Positions 11,954-22,625 of a stretch of 64,000 nucleotides of DNA are shown piece by piece. Location of the stretch: positions 21,217,501 to 21,281,500 of the forward strand of contig NC_073634.1 in NCBI RefSeq assembly GCF_029407905.1. Direction: 5' to 3'. Numbering within the stretch: position 1 is the stretch's first letter; each line of letters opens with the position of its first letter. A program made the position numbers and the translations under genes. Below the pieces are notes generated by a model. It was not told the origin of the DNA. It was given only the letters and a program-made list of their open reading frames with translations, and made no database searches. This DNA is from Bubalus kerabau (Eukaryota; Chordata; Mammalia; Artiodactyla; Bovidae).

Positions 11954-12613
11954 CATGTATATTGCCCCTCTACTGAATCCAAAAATATCTGGTAACAAGT
12001 ATAAATATGTCTAAGTTTAATTCTGATCATTACTCATTTACATCTGGAGTAACTACATCGAACGAGGACAAAAACAGACCATCCATTATTTATAATACAA
12101 GAGAAGTGATAACTGTTAAGTGCTACAATAAAGGCATGAAAAAGGCACATAATTTTCTAATCAAAATTAAATAATTTATACCCTTCTCTCTGAGATTTGA
12201 TAGTTGACCCCTCATGGTATTTTCAGCATTTTAGACTCATTTACCCTTTACAACCAAATAAACTTACAATTATGCCTCAGCCTAAAGAATAATCAAGAGA
12301 AAGTAAAAAAAAAAAAAGGAAAATAAGGAAACAGAAGGAAGGATACAGGATAAAGGAAACCAAATGAAAGAGGCAAAAAGAGGTGGGGAAATACAGGAAA
12401 TGGTCACCAACAACTCTTCATGTGACATTTAACAACCTTCCAGAAGCTTCAGCAGGATCTTCACAATGCTAATTATAATGTTCATTATTTTTCCCTAAGC
12501 CTCCTGGGTACTTGATATTTTTTGGAATAAAATGGTTAAGACTGCATATAGAAATGATTCCTTTTCCAAAAGTCATTTACCGTACCCTCATTAATGTTAC
12601 CAATATCATTGTA
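11954..12613. other. AT-rich spacer with an A-rich run, no gene seen
   Basis: Contains an oligo-A run near 12306-12318 within purine-rich DNA. No repeat family was recognised. Confidence 0.4.
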
Positions 12614-12998
12614 CAGCTCAGTTGCTCAATCATGTCTGACTCTTTGCGACCCTATGAACTGCAGGCCCCCCTGTCCATCACCAACTCATGGAGTTCACCC
12701 AAACTAATGTCTATTGAGTCAGTAATGCCATCCAACCATCTCATCCTCTGTTGTCCCCTTCTCCTAAGACCATCAATCTTTCCCAGCATCAGGATCATTT
12801 CAAATGAGTCAGCTCTTCGCATCAGGTGGCAAAAGTATTGGAGTTTCAGCTTCAACATTAGTTCTTCCAATGAACACCCAAGACTGATTTCCTTTAGGAT
12901 GGACTGGTTGGATCTCCTTGCAGTAAAAGGGACTCTCAAGAGCCTTCTCCAACACCACAGTTCAAAAGCATCAATTCCTCAGTGCTCAGCTTTCTTTA
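12614..12998 (-). mobile_element. BovB LINE, 3' part, interrupted by a nested BovB
   Basis: A minus-strand BovB 3' region begins at the degenerate tail (CAGCTCAGTTGCTCA) and runs to CAGCTTTCTTTA at 12987-12998. The same element resumes at 14705 with the same 12 bases. The break is therefore an insertion site, not a truncation. Confidence 0.93.
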
Positions 12999-13048
12999 AA
13001 GGACAGAAATTGTATGGACCTAACAGAAGCAGAAAATATTAAGAAGAG

Positions 13049-14325
13049 ATGGCAAGAATACACAGAAGAATTGTACAAAAAGATCTTCATGGCCCAGATA
13101 ATCATGATGGTGTGATCACTCACCTAGAGCCAGACATCCTGGAATGTGAAGTCAAGTGGGTCTTAGAAAGCATCACTATGAACAAAGCTAGTGGAGGTGA
13201 TGGAATTCCAGTGGAGCTATTTCAAATCCTGAATGATGATGCTGTGAAAGTGCTGCACTCAATATACCAGAAAATTTGGAAAACTCAGCAGTGGCCACAG
13301 GACTGGAAAAGACCCGTTTTCACTTAAATTCCAAAGAAAAACAATGCCAAAGAATGCTCAAGCTACTGCACAATTGCACTCATCTCACATGCTGGTAAAG
13401 TAATGCTCAAAATTCTCCAAGCCAGGCTTCAGCAATATGTGAACTGTGAACTTTCAGATGTTCAAGCTGGTTTTAGAAAAGGCATAGGAACCAGACATCA
13501 AATTGCCAATGTCCAGTAGATCATCAAAAAAGCAAGAGTTCCAGAAAAACATCTATTTCTTCTTTATTGACCTTGCCAAAGCCTTTCACTGTGAGGATCA
13601 CAATAAACTGTGGAAAATTCGGAAAGAGATGGGAATACCACACCACCTGACCTGCCTCTTAAGAAACCTGTATGCAGGTCAAGAAGCAACAATTAGAACT
13701 GGACATGGAACAACAGACTGGTCCCAAATAGGAAAAGGAGAACTTCAAGGCTGTATATTGTTACCCTGCTTATTTAACTGGAGAAGGCAATGGCACCCCA
13801 CTCCAGTACTCTTGCCTGGAAAATCCCATGGATGGATATGCAGAGTACATCATGAGAAACGCTGGGCTGGATGAAGCACAAGCTGGAATCAAGATTGCCG
13901 AGAGAAATATCAATAACCTCAGATATGCAGATGACACCACACTTATGGCAGAAAGTGAAGAGGAACTAAAAAGCATCTGGATGAAAGTGAAAGAGGAGAG
14001 TGAAAAAGTTGGCTTAAAGTTCAACATTCAGAAAACTAAGATCATGGCATCTGGTCCCATCACTTCAGGGCAAATAGATGGGGAAACAGTGGAAACCATG
14101 TCAGACTTTATTTTTCTGGGCTCCAAAATTACTGCAGATGGTGATTGCAGCCATGAAATTAAAAGATGGTTACTCCTTGGAAGGAAAGTTATGACCAACC
14201 TAGACAGCATATTAAAAAGCAGAGACATTACTTTTCCAACAAAGGTCCATCTAGTCAAGGCGATGGTTTTTCCAATGGTCATGTATGGATGTGAGAGTTC
14301 GACTGTGAAGAAAGATGAACACTGA
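13049..14325 (+). pseudogene. BovB RT ORF remnant, frame broken by stops and a SINE piece
   Basis: Coding similarity is spread over three frames. 13049-13327 covers the segment before the fingers (NKASGGDGIPVELFQ). 13503-13874 covers the fingers and palm motif A (FIDLAKAF) and then reads into a SINE fragment. 13828-14325 covers the rest of the palm with an intact YADD. Motif B is altered (GELQGC rather than GVRQGC). A stop after TRPVFT-type sequence, a frameshift near 13500 and the 56-bp SINE piece each destroy the ORF, so it cannot encode an active reverse transcriptase. Confidence 0.88.
13780..13835 (+). mobile_element. 3'-truncated BOV-A2 fragment inside BovB
   Basis: GGAGAAGGCAATGGCACCCC through CCCATGGATGG is the first 56 bp of a BOV-A2 monomer, placed between TATTTAACT and ATATGCAG, which are contiguous in other BovB copies here. 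It keeps the SINE 5' end and lacks the 3' end, the reverse of ordinary target-primed insertion products. Confidence 0.85.
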
Positions 14326-14704
14326 AGAATTGATACATTTGAACTGTGGTGTTGGAGAAGACTCTTGAGAGTCCCCTGGACTGCAAGGAGATCCAACCAG
14401 TCCATTCTAAAGGAGATCAGTACTGGGTGTTCATTGGAAGGACTGATGCTGAGGCTGAAACTCCAGTACTTTGGCCACCTCATGCGAAGAGTTGACTCAT
14501 TTGAAAAGACCCTGATGCTGGGAGGGATTGGGGGCAGCAGGAGAAGGGGACAACAGAGGATGAGATGGCTAGATGGCATCACCGGCACAAACACATGAGT
14601 TTGAGTGAACTCCGGGAGTTGGTGATGGACAGGGAGGCCTGGAGTGCTGCAGTTCATGGGGTCACAAAGAGTTGGACACAACTGAGCAACCTAACTGAAT
14701 TGAA

Positions 14705-15040
14705 CAGCTTTCTTTATAGTCCAACTCTCACATCCATACTACTGGAAAAATCATAGCCTGGACTAGATGGACCTTTGTTGGCAAAGTAATGTCTCTGCTT
14801 TTTAAAATGCTGTCTAGCTTGATCATAACTTTCCTTTCAAGGAGTAAGCGTCTTTTAATTTCATGGCTGCAGTCACCATCTGCAGTGATTTTGGAGCCCA
14901 GAAAAATAAAGTCTGACACTGTTTCCGCATCTATTTGCCATGAAGTGATGGGACCAGACGCCATGATCTTAGCTTTCTGGATGTTGAACTTTAAGCCAAC
15001 TTTTTCACTCTACTCTTTCACTTGCATCAAGAGACTCTTG
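14705..15040 (-). mobile_element. BovB LINE, continuation of the interrupted minus-strand copy
   Basis: It begins with the right-hand copy of CAGCTTTCTTTA and continues the same minus-strand element that stops at 12998. It ends near 15040, where the match to other BovB copies ends. The coding content is degenerate RT thumb/C-terminal sequence. Confidence 0.92.
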
Positions 15041-15048
15041 TTTTAAAC

Positions 15049-15070
15049 AAAAATAAATAAATAAATAAAT
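15049..15070. repeat. (AAAT)n microsatellite
   Basis: Five AAAT units lie just beyond the 5' end of the interrupted BovB. Confidence 0.9.
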
Positions 15071-15165
15071 TCCAATTGTTATAAGTAAGTAATTCCAGTT
15101 CTGAAGATTGGACTCCAGTTGTTTTAAGTAACAAGCAATAACGTATAAGTAATAGGTAACAATCA

Positions 15166-15251
15166 GTCAGTTCAGTCTCTCAGTCATGTGTGACTCTTTG
15201 CGACCCCATGGACTGCAGCACTCCAGGCTTCCCTGTCCATCACCAACTCCT
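15166..15251 (-). mobile_element. Short BovB 3'-end fragment
   Basis: Only the last roughly 85 bp of BovB in reverse orientation: tail CAGTCAGTTCAG through CCCTGTCCATCACCAACTCC. It is a severely 5'-truncated insertion. Confidence 0.85.
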
Positions 15252-15685
15252 GTGCATTTAAATTTTGCTTGGTAGTTTGTAAAACTACCGCATCCTAGAT
15301 CTCTGTAATATTCTTATGGGATGCTTGGATAGGTCCTTATAAATTACTTTTTTAAAATAGTTAAGGAAAATAAAGCTAAGCAGAGGCTGAGTAAATTACC
15401 TAATTTAAATTAGTAAGTAGTGAGAAAATAACCTGGGAATGGAATGTTTATCTTCCATGCTCTTTTAGGTGTATCTGCCGTTCACTTTGCAGTGTTATAA
15501 AAATCAGCCTTGGATGTCATAAAGCAAACATGAGAGGTATTCCAATCCTGGTTACCAGAAATAGACCTCAGTAACCTCTGAAGAATAGCAGGATATACCA
15601 CTTAGTATTACACATCATTAAGTTTGCAGTTCTTTAAATTGTTCTCCAGTGGTCTTAGGAAGTTAATGTAGCATACTTAGTTCAG
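15252..15685. other. Unique AT-rich DNA, no gene seen
   Basis: No repeat or gene was recognised between two BovB copies. Confidence 0.4.
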
Positions 15686-15694
15686 AGTGCCAGA

Positions 15695-17036
15695 TCAGAT
15701 CAGATCAGATCAGTCGCTCAGTTGTGTCTGACTCTTGGTGACCCTATGAAACGCAGCATACCAGGCCTCCCTGTCCATCACCAACTCCTGGAGTTCACTC
15801 AGACTCACGTCCATCGAGTCAGTGATGCCATCCAGCCATCTCATCCTCTGTCGTCCCCTTCTCCTCTTGCCCCCAATCTCTCCCAGCATCAGAGTCTTTT
15901 CCAATGAGTCAACTCTTCACATGAGGTGGCCAAAGTACTGGAGTTTCAGCTTTAGCATCATTCCTTCCAAAGAAATCCCAGGGCTGATCGCCTTCAGAAT
16001 GGACTGGTTGGATCTCCTTGCAGTCCAAGGGACTCTCAAGAGTCTTCTCCAACATCACAGTTCAAAAGCATCAATTCTTCAGCGCTCAGCCTTCTTCACA
16101 GTCCAACTCTCACATCCATACATGACCACAGGAAAAACCATAGCCTTAACTAGATGAACCTTTGTTGGCAGAGAATTGGCATATTCTCTGCTTTTGAATA
16201 TACTATCTAGGTTGGTCATAACTTTCCTTCCAAGGAGTAAGCGTCTTTTAATGGCTGCAGTCACCATCTGCAGTGATTTTGGAGCCCAAAAAAATAAAGT
16301 CTGACACTGTTTCCACTGTTTCCCCATCTATTTCCCATGAAGTGATGGGGCCGGATGCCATGATCTTCATTTTATGAATGTTGAGCTTTAAGCCAACTTT
16401 TTCAATCTTCACTTTCACTTTCATCAAGAGGCTTTTTAGTTCCTCTTCGCTTTCTGCCATAAGGGTGGTGTCATCTGCATATCTGAGGTTATTGATATTT
16501 CTCCTGGCAATCTTGATTCCAGCTTGTGTTTCTTCCCATCCAGCATTTCTCATGATGTACTCTGCATAAAAGTTAAATAAACAGGGTGACAATATACAGC
16601 CTTGACGTACTCCTTTTCCTATTTGGAACCAGTCTGTTGTTCCATGTCCAGTTCTAACTGTTGCTTCCTGATCTGCATACAGATTTCTCAAGAGGCAGAT
16701 CAGGTGGTCTGGTATTCCCATCTCTTTCAGAATTTTCCACAGTTTATTGTGATCCACACAGTCAAAGGCTTTGGCAAAGTCAATAAAGCAGAAATAGATG
16801 TTTTTCTGGAACTCTCTTGCTTTTTCCATGATCCAGCGGATGTTGGCAATTTGATCTCTGGTTCCTCTGCCTTTTCTAAAACCAGCTTGAACATCAGGAA
16901 GTTCACAGTTCACATATTGCTGAAGTCTGGCTTGGAGAATTTTGAGCATTACTTTACTAGGGTGTGAGATGAATGCAATTGTGCGGTAGTTTGAGCATTC
17001 TTTGGCATTGCCTTTCTTTGGGATTGGAATGAAAAT
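15695..17036 (-). mobile_element. 5'-truncated BovB LINE with GATCA-type tail
   Basis: A minus-strand BovB of 1.34 kb. On the plus strand the tail reads as four GATCA units (15693-15712), where most copies here have GTTCA-type units. Candidate 9-bp target duplications AGTGCCAGA lie at 15686-15694 and 17037-17045. It is better preserved than most copies in the window. Confidence 0.93.
16248..16949 (-). pseudogene. BovB reverse-transcriptase core (233 codons)
   Basis: This is the best-preserved RT core here. It has fingers (QAGFRKGRGTRDQIAN, residues 21-36), motif A FIDFAKAFD (55-63), motif B GVRQGCILSPCLFNF (113-127) and motif C YADD (157-160), all intact. The frame shifts near 16250 into the C-terminal segment at 16079-16327, so the product would be truncated. 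The endonuclease and N-terminal third are missing by 5' truncation. The catalytic motifs survive by young age rather than by any sign of selection. Confidence 0.9.
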
Positions 17037-17060
17037 AGTGCCAGAGTAGGTCTCTTTTCA

Positions 17061-17335
17061 TGGAGAAGGCAATGGCACCCCACTCCAGTACTCTTGCCTG
17101 GAAAATCCCATGAACGGAGGAGCCTGGTCGGCTGCAGTCCATGGGGTTGCTAGGGGTCGACACGACTGAGCGACTTCACTTTCACTTTTCACTTTCATGC
17201 ATTGGAGAAGGAAATGGCAACCCACTCCAGTGTTCTTGCCTGGAGAATCCCAGGGACGGGGGAGCCTGGTGGGCTGCCATCTCTGGGGTCGTACAGAATC
17301 AGACACGACTGAAGCGACTTAGCAGCAGCAGCAGC
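17061..17335 (+). mobile_element. Full-length BOV-A2 SINE
   Basis: Two Bov-A monomers joined by CTTCACTTTCACTTTTCACT, starting GGAGAAGGCAATGG and ending in an AGC/CAG tail. It is flanked by a perfect 13-bp duplication, AGGTCTCTTTTCA, at 17048-17060 and 17336-17348. Confidence 0.97.
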
Positions 17336-17348
17336 AGGTCTCTTTTCA

Positions 17349-18173
17349 AGAATAACTGAGTTCTTCAAGAAATAACACCTCTAAACACAAGGTATCAATA
17401 TTATTGCATGATATCGATGACAAGGGAAGCATTGTTAACAACACTCAACAGAACACCATATTTACTGTCAGTGAAAATCACTAAATAAACGAGTAGTTTA
17501 TGGCTTTATAAAATGGGATAAAATTTATCTCTAACTTCAGTGCAGTATTTTTATTTCCCTGGTTGAGCAACAGCTACAGCAAAAAGATAATGGACATATT
17601 TGATCACTAGTTGACACTACTGAGAATGAAAGAGGAAATATGAAAATGATTAAACATGATACATCTTTAAATAACATTTCTGAAGATGTAAACTTGTGAA
17701 TCAGATTGAAGGGTTTACTCAAGGGTACTGTTAAAATGTTTTTGAAGTTGCTTTTGTTTTCAATCCAGGAGGAAGTTTACATATGGGCTGCATTCACTGT
17801 TATTCCGTTTGCTTTATTAATTTCACTTGATTTGTGTTCTTCTTTTCTATTCTAATTTAGCATTGTGAGCTTTTTGATGAACTCCTTGAGGATTATCAAG
17901 GATATTGTCTCAATAGCTCTCATGGATCAATATAGCATGGATGAAAAGATAATGTGCTAAACCAAGCTTTTGAGTTTAAGGTAACTTTAGTTCTTAAAGC
18001 TATAAAACATATTTTAGAATTGATAAATACTATAAAGATTATTTAAACAGCACAGACAGGTAAGAAGAATACACAAATTGTAAATATAATTTGATTTCAA
18101 CAGTGTAACTCCTGACTTGTAAATAAGTTTTTAATTTTGTTTGTTATTTTGTTTAAAATTTTCTTTTAAGATA
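17349..18173. other. Unique AT-rich DNA, no gene seen
   Basis: No repeat family or gene was recognised. Confidence 0.4.
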
Positions 18174-18258
18174 ATTTTAGACTTACAAAGAGTTGGAAAA
18201 TATAGTGTAGAGAGTTCCCATATACCCTTCATCTGATTTACCCTATGTTAACATCACT

Positions 18259-18388
18259 GACTCGATGGACATGAGTTTGCGTGAACTCCGGGAGTTGGTG
18301 ATGGACAGGGAAGCCTGGCGTGCTGCAATTCATGGGGTCACAAAGTGTCGGACACGACTGAGCGACTGAACTGAACTGAACTGAACAT
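18259..18388 (+). mobile_element. BovB 3'-end fragment
   Basis: CTGACTCGATGGACATGAG through GAGCGACTGAACTGAACTGA is the last roughly 130 bp of BovB on the plus strand, inserted in the old L1 3' UTR. The repeated TGAAC tail is intact. Confidence 0.93.
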
Positions 18389-20112
18389 TCACATAGCCAT
18401 AGAACAGTAATTAAAACTAAGAAATGAACTTTGGTATAAATAAAACTAAGCCGCAGAATGTATTCAGATTTCACCACTTATCCATCATGTCTTTTTCTGT
18501 TCCAGGATCCCACATTGCACTCAATTGTCATGTCTCCTAAGTTTCCTCCAATGTGTGAACAGTCTATCCTCATCTTTTACAACCTGGACATTTTGAAGTA
18601 AACTCATCTCATATTTTGAAGAATTTCCCTCAACTTGAGTTTCTCATTATGAAATTGAGGTTATGTGTTATTAAGAAGGATATCACAGTGTTATGTGACC
18701 TTTACAAGGGGCACATAATGTTGCTATGCATCACTAATGATATTAACATTAATCACTTGAAATGTCTACTAAGATTCTCCACTTTGCTATCTATTGCTCA
18801 GATGGAACATAAGTTATCAATTTTTTATGATGTCGAAATTATCTCTTTTTTCCTTCTTTTTATGTTTAGTGTTTTCCATCTGCTAATAAGGCTTCATCTA
18901 CTTCAAGATTTGAAGATATTCTCCTAGGTTTTCTTCTGGAAGCATTGGTGTTTTAACTTAAACATTTTTGTTAAAGTCAATCAGTATTATTTAACTCAAT
19001 CAATTTTTATGTATGATATGAATCAAGTGTTGAGAGTCTTCCTCCTCCTCCCTGCATCCAATTGGTCTGACAACATTTTCTCAAAAGACTTTGACCCCTC
19101 ATCAAATCTTTGATACTTTGATTGACAAGTCATTTGAGCACACTTGCAGGAGTATTTATGGACTCATTTTGTTGATCTCTTTGTGCTTTCACTAGTACCA
19201 CATTCTCTTGATAACAGCTTTATAGTAAGTCTTGAAGTAAAAGTAAAACATTCAAATTTGTTACCTTCAAGATTATTTCTGTTACTTTAGTTTCTTTTCC
19301 TTGCAACTTAGACTTTAGAGTGGGCTTATAACTTTTAATCAAAGCAAATAAAAAAACTATTACAGTTTTATTGGATTTTCATTGAATCTTTACACCAGTT
19401 TAGGTGAACTGACACCTTAACAGTGCTTCTTCCGATCCATGAACTCGTTACATATTTCCCATTATTTAGAGTATTAATCTCTTAGAAATGTTATAGTTTT
19501 CCATGTGCAAGTCTAAAGTATTCATCATTAGATTTATTTCTAAATGTTGCATGCTATTGCAAAGAGAATATATAAATCTCTCAGTTATACTTTGAAAATT
19601 TAAAGAAAATAATTGATTTTTGTGTACTGACCTCATTTGGTGTAATCTTGCAGAATTCCCTAATTAATTCATAGGGCAGGTACTATAGGTTCCTTTGGAT
19701 ATTTTATGTATAGTTGGGTTGTCTATGAATAATGAGAGCTTTATTTCATCTTTTCCAAACTTTATTTATTTTAGTTCTTTTTCTTACTAAATTGCTGGAA
19801 TTTTTATTACAATACTGAAAAAAAAAAAATGAAAGCAGCTTTTTCTTTGTCCCCTGAGAGAATGGGACTAACCTGAATGTTTTACTTTTATTTCAAGATT
19901 TACTATTAAGACATGTCATCAGAGGGTGTTGTATTAGTGAAAGCACAAATTGATCAAAATACAGAATGGGAGTCCAGAAATATTCCTGTAAGTATGATCA
20001 AAAGACTATTGATGAAATTACCAAAGTGATTCAGGGTAGGGACAGAAAGTATATTCAGAAAAAGTTGCTGGATTAATTGAATGGGAGTGGAGTGAGGAAA
20101 GAATCTCAATCC

Positions 20113-20190
20113 TTGTTGTTCAGTTGCTAAGTCATGTTCAACTCTTTGTGACCCCATGCGCTGCAACGCGCCTGGCCACCCTGTCAATCC
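20113..20190 (-). mobile_element. Partial Bov-tA (3' portion)
   Basis: Reversed tail TTGTTGTTCAGTTGCTAAGT and the first part of the body, stopping after CTGTCAATCC. The tRNA-like head is missing. Confidence 0.85.
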
Positions 20191-20223
20191 TTAGCTCATA
20201 ATTAAATCTGACACTGTGAGCCT

Positions 20224-20407
20224 ACTCAGTTGGTTCAGTTCTGTCCGACTCTTTGTGACCCTATGGACTGCAGCCCACCAGGCACCTCTGTCCATGGGAT
20301 TCTCCAGGCAAGAATACTGGAGTGGGTTGCCATGCCCTCCTCCAGGGGATCTTCCCAACCCAGGTAGCCAACTGGCAACTCTTGTGCTTCCTGCATTGCA
20401 GGCAGCT
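20224..20407 (-). mobile_element. Bov-tA SINE, head partly lost
   Basis: Reversed body from CTCAGTTGGTTCAG through CTGCATTGCAGGCAG. The remainder of the head is missing and the B-box region carries an inserted AGCCAACTGGCAACTCTTGTG-type segment. It lies 34 bp from the partial copy before it. Confidence 0.85.
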
Positions 20408-21757
20408 ATAACGTTTTCATAGGTATTCTTCACCAGTTTGAAGAAATTTTATTCCACTCCTGGATTATTGCTGGGATTTTTTTTTTAATCACAAATTGTC
20501 ATTGAATTTAATAAATACTTTTCCTGTTCTATTGAAATGGTCATGTGATGTTTTCTTGCAATCTGTCATTCTGTGACTCACACTGATTGATTTTTATAGG
20601 TGAAGCCATTTTAAATTCCTAATATAAAACCTATTTGGTCATAATGTATTATTCCTATTTTCTATTGGTTATACTTTAAGCATTTTTGCATTTATATTCA
20701 CAAGAGATATTAACCTGTAGGTTTTTTCTTGGAATTTTTTTGCAATACCCTTATGTAATTTTGGTATATATAATTATTAAAATTATGCTGGCTTCATAAA
20801 ATTAATTGGAGGGTTATTGTCCTAATTGTCTTTACATATGTTCACATCCACTTAGTATTATTTTTATCCTTTGAAATTTTGAGGGTCTTTTCACCTGGCC
20901 CAAAACGTGGTCTATTTCATGAAAATTCTTTTATCATTTGAAAATAATCCAAATTTCATTTGGAGGGGTTTTGTGTGGGTTTTTCTTTTTGTTTTTTTGT
21001 GTGTTTTTTTGGTAATGTTCTGAAAATCTCAATTAGGTTAATTTGGTTGATAGTGTTAACTAACCGTTCTATATAACTAACTATATGATCTATATGAACT
21101 CATGCTATCAATTTCTGAAACAGGGTTCCTTGAAATACCCAAATAATATTGTGGATCTGCTTATTTTCTTTTTAGTTTTGACAATCTTTGGTTTAGAAAG
21201 CTTAGAAACTTTGACGTTACATTCAAACGTTTTTAAGATTAATTTAGATTCTTGATTATGACACTTTCATCTGATATGCACATCAGCTTTCTTATGCTTA
21301 GTATTTGAAGGGAAAATATGTATTTCTGTCCTTTAACTTAAAGCCTATGTTTCTATACCTCTGTTTTAAAAGTCTTTCTTATAAGCAACATGTAGATTAT
21401 GCTCATTTTTTTAGAGTCCTGCCTAATAATCTGAGTCTTTTAATCAGGTTCTATGTATATTTCATATAAGTATTGAGAGTATATTTAAGTGTATATTTGA
21501 GTCTATGATCTTGGTGTTTTCTATGTGTCCTGTATTTCTTTGCTCCTTTGCTCCTCCTTCCAAGCATTTTTATGAGAAGAGGGGGCAGTGTGATGTATTA
21601 AATCAACTATCTTTTTAATATTCCATTTTTCATCTACTCACATTTTACCTATATTTCTTTTTTATATTTTTTGTTTTTACTGACTAGGTTAAAATGTGCA
21701 TATTTAACTTTCAGAAAGCATGATTTTGTACATACATGAACAGCTTCTCTCTGCATA

Positions 21758-21923
21758 TGAAAGTGAAAGTGAAAGCCACTCAGTCATGTCTCTTTGCAAC
21801 CCCATGGACTATACTGGAGTGGGTTTCTGTTCCCTTCTCCAGGGGACCTTCCCAACCCTGGGACTGAACCCAGGTCTCCTGCATTGCAGGTGGATTCTTT
21901 ACTGTCTGAGCCCAAGGAAGCCC
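21758..21923 (-). mobile_element. Bov-tA SINE with internal deletion
   Basis: A GAAAGTGAAAGTGAAAG-type tail at 21759 and a complete reversed head ending AAGGAAGCCC. The body lacks about 40 bp between CATGGACTATA and CTGGAGTGGG, which are separated in full copies. Confidence 0.88.
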
Positions 21924-21929
21924 TTTGCA

Positions 21930-22125
21930 CATGGTGTTCCCTTTTTCTGGAGTGCATTCTCCACAGATATCTAAAAGATTCTCTTCTCACTTCCTTCAGG
22001 TCACTGCTCAAATGTTATTTTATCAGAAAAGCCTTATATAACACCTTTATATAAAATTGTAATGCATCTCTTTGAGTTGCCTTTTATATTGTGTTCTGTT
22101 TTTTTCCATTACATTTTTACATTTA
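21930..22125 (+). mobile_element. L2 LINE fragment
   Basis: The phrases TTCAGGTCACTGCTCAAATG and TCAGAAAAGCC are typical of the L2 3' end. A second piece of the same pattern appears at 22540-22625, suggesting one old element split by later sequence. Confidence 0.6.
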
Positions 22126-22539
22126 AGGAAATTTGAGTAACTGAGGTAATAAATGAGAATGATTGTTTGGGGGGGTGGGATTGGTGTGTTCAATCTGAGC
22201 TTATTCAAATTAGTAATCACAAGTTAATATGGCTGCTGATGTCTTAACATATTTCTGAAAACTATTTCAAAATTTATAAATTAAATTTAAAGACTTGCTT
22301 TTGTTTTATAAATTTATTACCTATTTAAAAGTCAGCTAACTGTAAGTAATCCTTTAAATATTCAAAGTTTCCTCTTCAACCATCTATACCATCTCTCATT
22401 ATTCACATTTTTACTCAAGGTTAACTTTTTTGCAATATTTTTCTCATACCTCAAGTCTGGGTTGAGACTCCTCAAAGATACTTCTAGAAAACTCTTTTTT
22501 TTTTTTTCCAGAATTTTTATCATACAGTATTGTAAAAAT

Positions 22540-22625
22540 CCTAGTTTGTCTCCCAGCACCTAACATAGGCCCTGGCACATAACAGACACTTAGTAAATAC
22601 TTGTTGAAGGAAGGAAAAGGGTGGA
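22540..22625 (+). mobile_element. L2 LINE 3' terminus
   Basis: CCCAGCACCTAACATAGGCC, CTGGCACATAACAG and TAAATACTTGTTGAAGGAAGG match the terminal pattern of L2 elements, including the short repeated tail. Confidence 0.7.

Larger units (their letters stand above)
12999..14704 (+). mobile_element. BovB LINE nested inside another BovB
   Basis: A plus-strand, 5'-truncated BovB of about 1.7 kb. It starts in the ORF upstream of the RT palm and ends with the terminal ACTGAATTGAA tail. It is flanked by a perfect 12-bp duplication, CAGCTTTCTTTA, at 12987-12998 and 14705-14716, which proves that it inserted into the minus-strand BovB. It contains a foreign 56-bp BOV-A2 piece at 13780-13835. Confidence 0.95.
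18174..21740 (-). mobile_element. Ancient L1 LINE, minus strand, heavily decayed and interrupted
   Basis: The phrases AGTTCCCATATACCCTTCAT (18211) and CAATTGTCATGTCTCC (18522) match old L1 3'-UTR patterns. From about 19060 the sequence reads as reversed ORF2: around TATTTATGGACTCATTTTG, CATTGAATCTTTACACCAG, GATCCATGAACTCGTTAC and the cluster at 20440-20830. All frames are broken. It is interrupted by a BovB fragment (18259-18388) and two partial Bov-tA copies (20113-20407), so it is the oldest layer here. The boundaries are approximate. Confidence 0.7.

Noticed and set aside
14028..14681. 217-codon minus-strand frame as a gene
   Set aside because: It is the antisense of the plus-strand BovB C-terminal region. 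The same antisense peptide pattern recurs opposite every BovB copy.
17320..17335. CAG triplet expansion
   Set aside because: It is the normal tail of BOV-A2. The same tail occurs in the other BOV-A2 copies.
18259..18388. Clear target duplication for the BovB piece in the old L1
   Set aside because: Only a 5-base AACAT match was seen at the junctions, which is within chance.
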